Shown here: positions 1 to 5,690 of the stretch, in pieces
How the letters are laid out: the number at the start of each line of letters is the position of its first letter
Numbering within the stretch: position 1 is the stretch's first letter
Assembly: GCA_021792075.1 (NCBI GenBank)
Contig: JAJYVK010000097.1
Coordinates: forward strand, 1 to 6,276
DNA length: 6,276 nucleotides
Direction: 5' to 3'
Source of the DNA: Actinomycetes bacterium
GTDB taxonomy: Bacteria; Actinomycetota; Acidimicrobiia; Acidimicrobiales; Acidimicrobiaceae
Program-made: the position numbers and the translations under genes
Notes under the pieces: generated by a model
Database searches by the model: none
What the model saw: the letters and a program-made list of their open reading frames with translations, nothing else
Told to the model about the DNA's origin: nothing

Positions 1-1
1 C

Positions 2-181
2 CTGGTTAACGCAACAGTGGGATTTGAAGGTTTAGCAATGGATATTCATAAATCCAGTAAAAGTGTTCATCGGATGCTCTCCAGATCCGGAAATCCGACG
101 ATGGAAAATTTTTCGGCTATCATCACTGCCATAAAAAAAACTCTCCACGTTGATATAAAAGCGCAAGTTGTTCCTGGATGA
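2..181 (+). CDS. HTH antitoxin-like protein, C-terminal part (HigA/XRE type), 5' end outside window
   Basis: This is the last 59 codons of a rightward gene, read from base 2 to the TGA at 179-181; the start lies left of the window. The translation contains KSVHRMLSRSGNPTMENF followed by SAIITAIKKTLHVDI. That pattern (recognition helix, then RML-x-SGNPT, then a helix beginning with an aromatic residue) is typical of the small XRE-fold antidote proteins of chromosomal and plasmid addiction modules (HigA2/TIGR02684-like). Such proteins bind their own promoter and neutralise a RelE/HigB-like toxin encoded beside them, usually upstream. Any toxin partner would lie outside this window, since nothing downstream resembles one. 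No terminator hairpin with a T-run follows the stop. A plain XRE regulator without a toxin is the main alternative. Family placement is from remembered motifs, so it is fairly but not fully secure. Confidence 0.75.
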   Translation: MVNATVGFEGLAMDIHKSSKSVHRMLSRSGNPTMENFSAIITAIKKTLHVDIKAQVVPG

Positions 182-377
182 TCATTTAACCCGGCCAACC
201 ATCCTTTCCAACATTACTCTTCTCCCACCCTACTCTTAAACGGGACCATTCTTTTTGGATCACATATAGACGGAAAAGGAGGATGTTCTCTTGCCCTCCC
301 TTCCGATGACGCCATCCGGATCCTCCTTCGAGACCTCCGTTAAAATCATACCCGATACCCTGGTGGGGGGACTGTGA

Positions 378-401
378 GGGGTTGAACTGAGGTTCAACCC
401 C
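378..401. other. Perfect 10-bp inverted repeat (hairpin, 4-nt loop) at the edge of the tandem array
   Basis: GGGGTTGAAC at 378-387 and GTTCAACCCC at 392-401 are exact complements around the 4-base loop TGAG. The right arm overlaps the first unit of the 11-bp tandem array, so the hairpin arm and the repeat share the sequence CAACCCC. Read leftward it lies 126 bases beyond the stop of the STAND gene and could help end that transcript. However, no U-run follows on either strand, so it is not a classical intrinsic terminator. Confidence 0.6.
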
Positions 402-489
402 GATGGAACCCCGATGCAACCCTAATGCAACTCCCATGGAACCCCGATGCCATCCCAATGCAACCCCAATGCAACCCCGATGCTACCCC
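396..489. repeat. 11-bp tandem repeat array, eight units plus a partial ninth (consensus AACCCCGATGC)
   Basis: Units begin at 396, 407, 418, 429, 440, 451, 462 and 473, and each is exactly 11 bases: AACCCCGATGG, AACCCCGATGC, AACCCTAATGC, AACTCCCATGG, AACCCCGATGC, CATCCCAATGC, AACCCCAATGC, AACCCCGATGC. A partial unit, TACCCCA, follows at 484-490. Units 2, 5 and 8 are identical; the others differ at one to four positions. The period of 11 is close to one helical turn, so each C4 (G4 on the other strand) block falls on about the same face of the DNA. Because 11 is not a multiple of three, any frame through it repeats only every 33 bases, and no real protein is suggested. Function is unknown. Confidence 0.9.
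454..489 (-). other. G-quadruplex motif on the minus strand within the tandem array
   Basis: On the minus strand the repeats place G-runs at 489-486, 478-475, 467-464 (four Gs each) and 456-454 (three Gs). Each gap is exactly 7 bases. This satisfies the usual rule of four runs of at least three Gs with loops of 1-7 bases. It begins 38 bases past the stop codon of the leftward STAND gene, so the G-rich strand is also the RNA strand of any read-through transcript. It could pause polymerase or protect an RNA 3' end, but the motif is a by-product of the repeat and folding is not shown by sequence alone. Confidence 0.5.
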
Positions 490-526
490 AGGGTTATTCC
501 AGAAACTCTCTCAATAAGTGGCAATA

Positions 527-3500
527 TTAGTAGATACTTCGTCGGCGCACTGCAAATTGTGTGTCCGCGATGAGCTGTCTTGTTTCGGGCTCGGGCATTC
601 CTTCATAGATTCTCAGCACGTCAAGAACATCGCGTGTGCCTATATATCTGAGAGCGGCGGCGACGACTTGTAACGCCTCAAAGGACTGCCGTTCTCCAAG
701 CCAAGCTGTCATCGTTGAGAGAATATCATTCCAAGTCACACCAGTTTTTAAATAATTATCGATCCAAAAATTAATATCGATCCCAACCGGTTGCCTCTTT
801 GAAGTTTCGTCTAATTCAGAAATGGCTTGATCGTGATCCCATCTCCACTTCAGATATTGTTTTTGCAAGCGAGCATCCAAAAGATCTCGGCGTAATGTGA
901 ACCATCTATGATCGTTACAAGTGGTCCATAGTTGCCATATGTCAAATGGATTTAAAAGGTTTAGATAGGGAGCTAAGGCTAGCACTTGCGCTTCACGGGT
1001 AATTCCAGGGTGGCCAGTCGTACGAATCCCAAAGTTGAAACCCAAATTCTCCAAGAGTTTTGCCGGATCAGGACACTCGGTGATAGCATCTTCTGCTGCC
1101 TTCTTGAGGGCAGGGGTAGAAACATAGAGCGTTGTCTGAACAAAATGATTACTGAAGCGAAGATGATCCCAGTGCTTGAGGAGCAGACGTTCAGCCTCAG
1201 ACTGAGGTAACCTCATGAGCATCTCATGGGTGACCCAGTCAGACTCCAATGACATCTCCCAAGTCCATTCTCTTAGGGTTCCACGCCTTGTTAAATACTC
1301 ATCCAAGGCTTTGGTGAGTTCCGGCGACCAAAGGTGACGACCACATTGCCACCAAAAGCCCCGGTCATCCTCGGACAACTTCTCGATCAACGCCGGAATC
1401 GCTTGTTGATCTCCGCGAATTAAGCGAGCCCGGAGGATAAGGTCTTTAAATTCATCCGAAGGATTCAAAACACGAAGTATATTTATGTCATCAGGATATT
1501 GAGTGGCCGCCCAAAGTAAAAAGGCTTGTGTGCGAAGGTGCTTATCGTTTGCACGGTCTTGCCAAAGCCCAAGCAGGATATCACGAGACAACGGCGACAT
1601 CGGATGACCTTGCTCTTGCTTACGTTTCCAATCCATTGGAGCCGACATAACAAGATGTGAAAAGGAAGAAGTTCCTTCAATGCGTCTCCGGATTATCGCA
1701 AGTTCCTGGACCACGAATAAAACTGCTTTCGGATGATCCATCTCATGAAGCATAAAGGTGATCTGTCTTTTCAGTTCATCATTTGATCCACGCTGAATGA
1801 AATAATCCATTGCGGCATCTGGCAACCATTTATGAAAAGCCCATCGAAGTTCGTAAAAGGCGATACTGTCACGTGGAGATGGCAAATTATTTGGTCCAGG
1901 CCGATCTGAAAGTGCCGCCCAAGCATCACAGACTGGTCCAAGGTACCTCGCTGGATCGTCTCCGCAGCACTCTCCAAACGCCCAAAGATATTCTCGCAGA
2001 TGTGATCCGCGCTCGTTATCGGCGGTCCAGCTGGCTTCGATGGCCAAGGCCAAACGAGGGTCAGCAATGTGACCGGCGAACCGTAAAGCACCTATTCGAT
2101 GCTCACTGGTCAAATCAGTTCGCCTGAGAAAATCTCCTAGAGACTGCGCTATCTTGGGGGCGAATTGAAGTTTGGCATGCTCAATTTGAATATCTCGCCA
2201 CGGCGCAGTAACTCCGGGTTCCATGATTAAACAGAGTTCAATCCCTCCACCAAGATCTCCATTGCGAAGTCGAGCGAGTAGCCTACTTATAGTCCGATCC
2301 AGATAGAATTTACCTACCAGTGCAGGCACCACCATTGGAGAATCTGTCTGGGCCAACATGGCCAAGGCTTCCCATCTCAGGTGAAAGTTGGACATATCAT
2401 GCGTGGTCGGATCGTCAAGCCAATGGTTAATCGCCTGAAGAATGGCGTCATGAAATGGCTCCGAGGATGGGGAGACGAGCCGGAATGCGTGGAAGAGAGC
2501 GAGGGGGTTCAGGGTGGAGACGCGCTGAAGAAAGTTTGTATTTGACTGGTCCAAGATGAGAGCCGCACCCATCACTTCTGCAAAGTAGGGCTCAGCGATG
2601 ATTTCCTCTGCTAAAAGATCTCGACGAGCCAAGTCGGCTGCGCTGTCAGCAAGAAGCCAATCACGCACACGGTCATGCCGGAACAAGATCTGTTGGTTGT
2701 CAGATGGTCCTGTGAAGCAAATTAAGTCACCACGGTGTGCAAGTTGACTAAGCAAGGTCAAATGATCACCCTGTAGGCTTTCCCAGCCACGAACCATTCC
2801 CCAGTCGAGTTCTATTTTCCGATTGGAGAGCATCTCTCCTGCAAGGGCACGAAGTGCCTGACGGTAATCCATGGCAGGATGATCTCTTGTCGTTTCTGCG
2901 ACCCGAAAGAGAGATCTCCCAACAAATTGACTGATGATCTGATTCGGATCTGGCACTGTACTTAGATCATGTAATGCAATGAGAAGGGGATCGAAACCGA
3001 GGGAGCGAGAAATTTCATCAGCATTCAAAGGGCTCAGGGTGTGACCATTTAGTTGAGCCCGTGCCAGAACGGCGTCACGACCCTCGCTCTCAGTGAATCT
3101 CTCGGCCCGTAAAATCAGTGGTTCAATACGCTTCTGAGCCTGATCTTCCAGCGTAGTGAAAACCTCCGGCCATAGAGGGCAAACAAGGTGCCAGTTGGAT
3201 TGGCCGGTTTTCTTATCTTTAGATGAGAGGCGACTCCAGCCGGCAATCTTTTCTGCTAAGGTCTGAGGGGCTGATGAACGATTAATGTCCTCGACCATCA
3301 GCATGAGCGGCTGCTCAGGCGAGCAAAGCGATAAAGCCGAGATTCCTGTCTCAGCTAAAGAAGGATGGAGTTGACGTAGCGTCATTGTGATTGCTTCTTC
3401 GAGCGTCAATGCCGAGGCAATTGTCTCGTGGTTTAGAACAATCCCGAACCCCCCACCTTCGACGTGCTTTTTTAGCATTCGATAGCAGGCCACTGACTTG

Positions 3501-4237
3501 CCCAGGCCAGACCCTGCCAGCAAAAATGTTACGTCGCGATAGAGAGAACTCGTCAGGCTAGCGTCGAGTGAGCGTGGAATCCAAGCTTTAGAATTATCTA
3601 GCAGTTTTTTAAGTTGGATCTCCAAGCTTTTCCAGGAAAGCTCGCGGAGCAACTCAACCGAAAGTTCTTCCTGCTCAATGTCCAGATATTTTCGGCGGAG
3701 CCATTGTCCACGAGGTGAGTCAAGAAAATGGCTCAGTCTGGAACATGACCAGAGATCAATTTCTATCTCATAATTTCTCCCCATGGAATTGACATCGCGA
3801 ATCAAGGCTTCGTCCGGTTCTTGGTTTGTCGTGAGAACGAGCGTCACGACTAAATTTGGCGTACGCTGTCGCTCATTCGCAGCTACTTCTGCCGTCTTTA
3901 TTAGGTCTCCGGGAGGAGGGGATAATCTTCGAGAGGTCCCGCTGGACGGGTTGTGTAACCATTTATTTTTCAAGTTGCTTCGTGAGGTGATGGTGTGGTG
4001 AACCGCTATCATATGGGGGGGATTAGCGCCTGGTACGAAGCATATCCCATCCACTGGCGCTTTAACTGTTTTGCCGTCGGCATTCACACCCGTTTGGACC
4101 ATTAAGCGATAGAGCGAATTGTCTTCTCGCAAGATATCAGTCGCCATACACTCGAAAAGCCCCTCATCGGTAATGGACGCTAAGGCTTGTGTAGTTTTTC
4201 TATTCATAGCATCTTGTATTGCATATAGGGTCTCCAA
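527..4237 (-). CDS. Large STAND/NACHT-type NTPase with endonuclease-like N-terminus and helical-repeat C-terminus (putative anti-phage protein)
   Basis: The protein has 1236 residues. Residues about 20-190 resemble a PDDEXK/Mrr-like domain: LFECMATDIL helix with E29, then APVDGIC with D63, a strand ending in AVHHT (80-82) where E/Q-x-K would be expected, LVLTTNQEP (133-141) and IDLWSCSRLSHFLD (160-173). The P-loop is AGSGLGKS (241-248, K247). Walker B is LMLMVEDIN (311-319, E316/D317). WHLVCPLWPE (349-358) is a sensor-like segment, and LFRHDRVRDWLLAD (518-531) looks like the winged-helix end of a STAND module. Residues about 550-1236 are amphipathic helices of HEAT/ARM-like type with no membrane segment, suggesting a cytoplasmic sensor. 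The TTG at 4237 is the first start codon in the frame; the next ATG is at 4207. Neither has a good Shine-Dalgarno, and the frame is open 30 codons further upstream. It follows the HEPN gene by 142 bp and is probably cotranscribed. Sensing of an invader and nuclease action are inferred from the architecture. Confidence 0.88.
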   Translation of the reverse strand: METLYAIQDAMNRKTTQALASITDEGLFECMATDILREDNSLYRLMVQTGVNADGKTVKAPVDGICFVPGANPPHMIAVHHTITSRSNLKNKWLHNPSSGTSRRLSPPPGDLIKTAEVAANERQRTPNLVVTLVLTTNQEPDEALIRDVNSMGRNYEIEIDLWSCSRLSHFLDSPRGQWLRRKYLDIEQEELSVELLRELSWKSLEIQLKKLLDNSKAWIPRSLDASLTSSLYRDVTFLLAGSGLGKSVACYRMLKKHVEGGGFGIVLNHETIASALTLEEAITMTLRQLHPSLAETGISALSLCSPEQPLMLMVEDINRSSAPQTLAEKIAGWSRLSSKDKKTGQSNWHLVCPLWPEVFTTLEDQAQKRIEPLILRAERFTESEGRDAVLARAQLNGHTLSPLNADEISRSLGFDPLLIALHDLSTVPDPNQIISQFVGRSLFRVAETTRDHPAMDYRQALRALAGEMLSNRKIELDWGMVRGWESLQGDHLTLLSQLAHRGDLICFTGPSDNQQILFRHDRVRDWLLADSAADLARRDLLAEEIIAEPYFAEVMGAALILDQSNTNFLQRVSTLNPLALFHAFRLVSPSSEPFHDAILQAINHWLDDPTTHDMSNFHLRWEALAMLAQTDSPMVVPALVGKFYLDRTISRLLARLRNGDLGGGIELCLIMEPGVTAPWRDIQIEHAKLQFAPKIAQSLGDFLRRTDLTSEHRIGALRFAGHIADPRLALAIEASWTADNERGSHLREYLWAFGECCGDDPARYLGPVCDAWAALSDRPGPNNLPSPRDSIAFYELRWAFHKWLPDAAMDYFIQRGSNDELKRQITFMLHEMDHPKAVLFVVQELAIIRRRIEGTSSFSHLVMSAPMDWKRKQEQGHPMSPLSRDILLGLWQDRANDKHLRTQAFLLWAATQYPDDINILRVLNPSDEFKDLILRARLIRGDQQAIPALIEKLSEDDRGFWWQCGRHLWSPELTKALDEYLTRRGTLREWTWEMSLESDWVTHEMLMRLPQSEAERLLLKHWDHLRFSNHFVQTTLYVSTPALKKAAEDAITECPDPAKLLENLGFNFGIRTTGHPGITREAQVLALAPYLNLLNPFDIWQLWTTCNDHRWFTLRRDLLDARLQKQYLKWRWDHDQAISELDETSKRQPVGIDINFWIDNYLKTGVTWNDILSTMTAWLGERQSFEALQVVAAALRYIGTRDVLDVLRIYEGMPEPETRQLIADTQFAVRRRSIY

Positions 4238-4379
4238 GAACGAGGGTTTGGAGGGGGGTGTTAGATCTTGGTCTTTAAGGAAGTATGGAGGAAGACCATC
4301 TTCATCCTTAGGCTCCCAGTTGTTGTATTACATGGACCTGACCACACCTAGCAGGCTAACTTGCGAGGGCAACGATGGA
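4238..4379 (-). other. 142-bp gap between HEPN and STAND genes, with an in-frame open extension ending at ATG-TAA
   Basis: In the frame of the STAND gene, 30 codons (4327 down to 4238) are open upstream of the TTG start but contain no ATG, GTG or TTG. They read like protein, for example NWEPKDEDGLPPYFLKDQD, and join smoothly to the gene. Immediately before them are TAA (4330-4328) and ATG (4333-4331), so an apparent start codon is followed at once by a stop. AGG lies 3 bases before that ATG. Either the large gene has lost its first codons through a nonsense change in codon 2, or the extension is chance and translation begins at 4237 or 4207. No convincing promoter or terminator hairpin was found in this gap. 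Confidence 0.5.
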
Positions 4380-5201
4380 TTAGGCCGCTGGCGGCTTGGG
4401 CGAGGCGTCATCGATGCGGCGACAGAACAAGGACGCCAAGGCCAAGTACTCAAATGCCTTCTGGGCCTCTTCGAGCTTCCCGTGGGTGTGTGTCAGCGGA
4501 TTACGGACACCCTTGGCATATCCGACCAGCATCTCCATAAAGCCAATCTGTTCATTTCGCTTCGTCTCATCAGAGAGGTCGCTGAAGGCCAATATTGGCG
4601 CCTTTACACTGAAGGCTTTTGTAGCGAGCGCGGCACCATCAAGCGTAAGGCCGCTTGCCTGGCGCAGGTACTGGAAGACAGCTTTTGCGGATTCTTCAAC
4701 TGCTTGGGCATAGTGCCCGTCCATGAAGAGTTTAGAACACCCAGCAGCTATATAGGGATGAAGATGAGCGAGATACGCTAGCATGATGCGCTCTGGGGCT
4801 AGACCGGACCGAATGGGTTCCAATGGGTTCGCTGGGATCTCATCATCCTGGTCGAGGGTTTCAAGCCTGCCTGCGATAGTGTTGAGCTTCTCAATCGTGC
4901 TCCGTATGGATGGCCCCTTCGCCTGTGCAACGTGGTTCAGACTGACCGATGCGTCTAAGGCGTCCCACTTTACACCGGTGGCGGGGTGAATCATCAACCA
5001 TTGATTGTCGAAACGCATGATATAAGACCGCAATGCTCCAAGCCGCCGTGTCAACCAGTGGCTTTGCTCTTCTAGCTGTTCGAGATTGCACTTCGGAAAA
5101 TCCGGGATGGTCCGGTCCAGTGACTCCGCCCAGAAGTCTCTGTGCTCGATTAACTTTTCTCGGAACTCGTCAATTGCAGAAAGTAGTTCGGAAACTCGCA
5201 T
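4380..5201 (-). CDS. HEPN-family protein, TIGR02391/Ymh-like (putative RNase effector)
   Basis: Read from ATG at 5201 the product is 273 residues. The C-terminal 125 residues fit the TIGR02391 (Hypoth_Ymh, pfam09509) pattern: LHPYIAAGCSKLFMDGHY (from about 147), AVEESAKAVFQYLRQASGLTLDG, then a Gly-rich turn and GVRNPLTHTHG (231-241), closing with the helix EYLALASLFCRRIDDA. RNPLTH (R233-H238) matches the R-x4-6-H motif of HEPN RNases, which cleave RNA as toxins in defence and toxin-antitoxin systems. The N-terminal half is helical and unrecognised. The frame stays open to ATGs at 5300 and 5297, giving 306 residues. I prefer 5201 because the extra 33 residues are not domain-like and both candidate promoters place transcription inside them. 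The Shine-Dalgarno is weak for either start. The gene precedes the STAND gene on the same strand, suggesting one functional unit. RNase activity is inferred from the motif. Confidence 0.82.
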   Translation of the reverse strand: MRVSELLSAIDEFREKLIEHRDFWAESLDRTIPDFPKCNLEQLEEQSHWLTRRLGALRSYIMRFDNQWLMIHPATGVKWDALDASVSLNHVAQAKGPSIRSTIEKLNTIAGRLETLDQDDEIPANPLEPIRSGLAPERIMLAYLAHLHPYIAAGCSKLFMDGHYAQAVEESAKAVFQYLRQASGLTLDGAALATKAFSVKAPILAFSDLSDETKRNEQIGFMEMLVGYAKGVRNPLTHTHGKLEEAQKAFEYLALASLFCRRIDDASPKPPAA

Positions 5202-5240
5202 AAGAAGTTTGCGCCCTAATTGCGTCCAGGAGCCGAAGGC

Positions 5241-5249
5241 AGTATAGCA
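5241..5249 (-). promoter_or_regulatory. Candidate extended -10 promoter element for the HEPN-STAND unit
   Basis: The minus strand reads TGCTATACT, an extended -10 (TGn) joined to TATACT, five of six matches to TATAAT. Transcription would begin near 5234 and leave a leader of about 33 bases before the ATG at 5201. The -35 region has no good match, which extended -10 promoters tolerate. The element lies inside the longer version of the HEPN reading frame and so favours the shorter start. Confidence 0.35.
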
Positions 5250-5288
5250 CCTCACTCTCAGCTGGAACGCTGGTTGGAAGGTGTATCG

Positions 5289-5317
5289 ATTAACCATCAT
5301 TAAAACGAATGCGTCAA
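5289..5317 (-). promoter_or_regulatory. Weak alternative sigma70-like promoter for the HEPN gene
   Basis: On the minus strand TTGACG (5317-5312, five of six to TTGACA) is followed after 17 bases by GTTAAT (5294-5289, four of six to TATAAT but lacking the important second-position A). The predicted start near 5282 is downstream of the ATGs at 5300 and 5297, which again argues for translation from 5201. Evidence is only consensus similarity. Confidence 0.25.
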
Positions 5318-5398
5318 CCGCTCTTCAGTTATCCCAAGTGCAAGGTATATCTTGAATGTGAATTTCCTTTACATTTGGGTACAACAATTACGATTTAA

Positions 5399-5566
5399 CT
5401 GGATTCACCGCAAGATTATGACACACATGAGGCAATAGTAGGAGCAGCTGATGATTTTGGTTTCAGATGTGACTTAGGAGAAAAAAGAAAACTAGACCTG
5501 AAAATTGGGAAACATAATCTAGCACTTATGCCATTTTATGGTCCAATCACACGCCCTCCTTTTTAG
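5399..5566 (+). pseudogene. Possible gene remnant, 55 open codons lacking a start
   Basis: Between TAA (5396-5398) and TAG (5564-5566) the frame reads DYDTHEAIVGAADDFGFRCD and onward through DLKIGKHNLALMPFYGPIT. It has a plausible amino-acid mix, but the only ATG is near the 3' end. It may be the C-terminal stub of a gene cut away when the region was assembled, or simply chance. I do not recognise a family. A/T content is higher than in the neighbouring kfrA-like gene. Confidence 0.2.
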
Positions 5567-5589
5567 CTTTCCGCCCTCCCCTTTTTTAG
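5552..5589. repeat. Two near-identical pyrimidine-rich direct repeats
   Basis: CGCCCTCCTTTTTAG (5552-5566) and CGCCCTCCCCTTTTTTAG (5572-5589) are direct copies differing by three inserted bases. They lie just upstream of the kfrA promoter. Neither forms a hairpin, so despite the T-runs they are not intrinsic terminators. A protein-binding site or a duplication scar is possible. Confidence 0.4.
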
Positions 5590-5598
5590 ACCCTGGAC

Positions 5599-5626
5599 TT
5601 GACAGCGACGTGGGATAGTGTATTAT
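5599..5626 (+). promoter_or_regulatory. Strong sigma70-type promoter of the kfrA-like gene
   Basis: TTGACA (5599-5604, perfect -35) is followed after 16 bases by TATTAT (5621-5626, five of six to the -10 consensus). The expected start near 5633 gives an untranslated leader of about 58 bases. The -10 lies within the left arm of the inverted repeat at 5614-5651, so a bound repressor would block polymerase. That fits autorepression, known for KfrA of IncP plasmids. Confidence 0.8.
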
Positions 5627-5672
5627 GTATTTAAATAATTAATACACTATCGATACACTACATATTACACTA
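5614..5672. promoter_or_regulatory. Operator-like array: 12-bp palindrome plus repeated TACACTA heptamers
   Basis: GATAGTGTATTA (5614-5625) and TAATACACTATC (5640-5651) are a perfect 12-bp inverted repeat around 14 bases of A/T-rich DNA. The heptamer TACACTA occurs in direct orientation at 5643-5649, 5654-5660 and 5666-5672, spaced 11 and 12 bases apart (about one helical turn), and inverted at 5616-5622 over the -10 hexamer. This is a good candidate site for cooperative binding by the KfrA-like protein encoded just downstream. Which protein binds is inferred. Confidence 0.7.
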
Positions 5673-5678
5673 CATAAT

Positions 5679-5685
5679 AAGGAGG
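5679..5685 (+). promoter_or_regulatory. Consensus ribosome binding site of the kfrA-like gene
   Basis: AAGGAGG ends five bases before the ATG at 5691. It fixes this start codon and predicts efficient translation, in contrast to the weak sites before the two leftward genes. Confidence 0.85.
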
Positions 5686-5690
5686 ACGAC

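Larger units (their letters stand above)
182..526. other. Non-coding interval between the antitoxin-like gene and the 3' end of the STAND gene
   Basis: I see no credible gene in these 345 bases. The leftward open frame at 186-458 reads through the tandem repeat in its first third and then gives a low-complexity Gly/Arg/Trp-rich sequence with no recognisable domain or ribosome binding site. A sequence resembling a Shine-Dalgarno (AAAAGGAGG, 274-282) abuts an ATG at 283 with no spacer and opens only a 7-codon frame. A 9-bp inverted repeat (AAGGAGGAT 276-284 with its complement 320-328) has a 35-bp loop and is weak. The notable contents are the hairpin at 378-401 and the repeat array at 396-489. 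The two flanking genes converge here, so termination or a mobile-element scar would be reasonable roles. Confidence 0.6.
5301..5690. other. Divergent intergenic region between the HEPN gene and the kfrA-like gene
   Basis: This 390-bp stretch separates the leftward defence genes from the rightward kfrA-like gene. The left and middle parts are A/T-rich with no complete gene. A frame at 5399-5566 (+) is open for 55 codons without a usable start near its beginning. Two pyrimidine-rich near copies lie at 5552-5566 and 5572-5589. The right part (5599-5690) holds the promoter, operator-like heptamers and ribosome binding site of the kfrA-like gene. Confidence 0.6.

Noticed and set aside
276..328. 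Terminator or operator from the 9-bp inverted repeat AAGGAGGAT
   Set aside because: The 35-bp loop and lack of a T-run make it unlikely; it may be chance.
186..458. Leftward 90-codon open frame
   Set aside because: Its first third is translated tandem repeat, the rest has no domain character, and no ribosome binding site precedes it.
396..489. CRISPR array
   Set aside because: The repeats are contiguous 11-mers with no spacers.
4119..4781. Rightward 220-codon open frame across the HEPN-STAND junction
   Set aside because: It is antisense to two well-supported genes and its translation shows no domain.
5552..5589. Intrinsic terminators
   Set aside because: T-runs are present but no stem-loop precedes either one.
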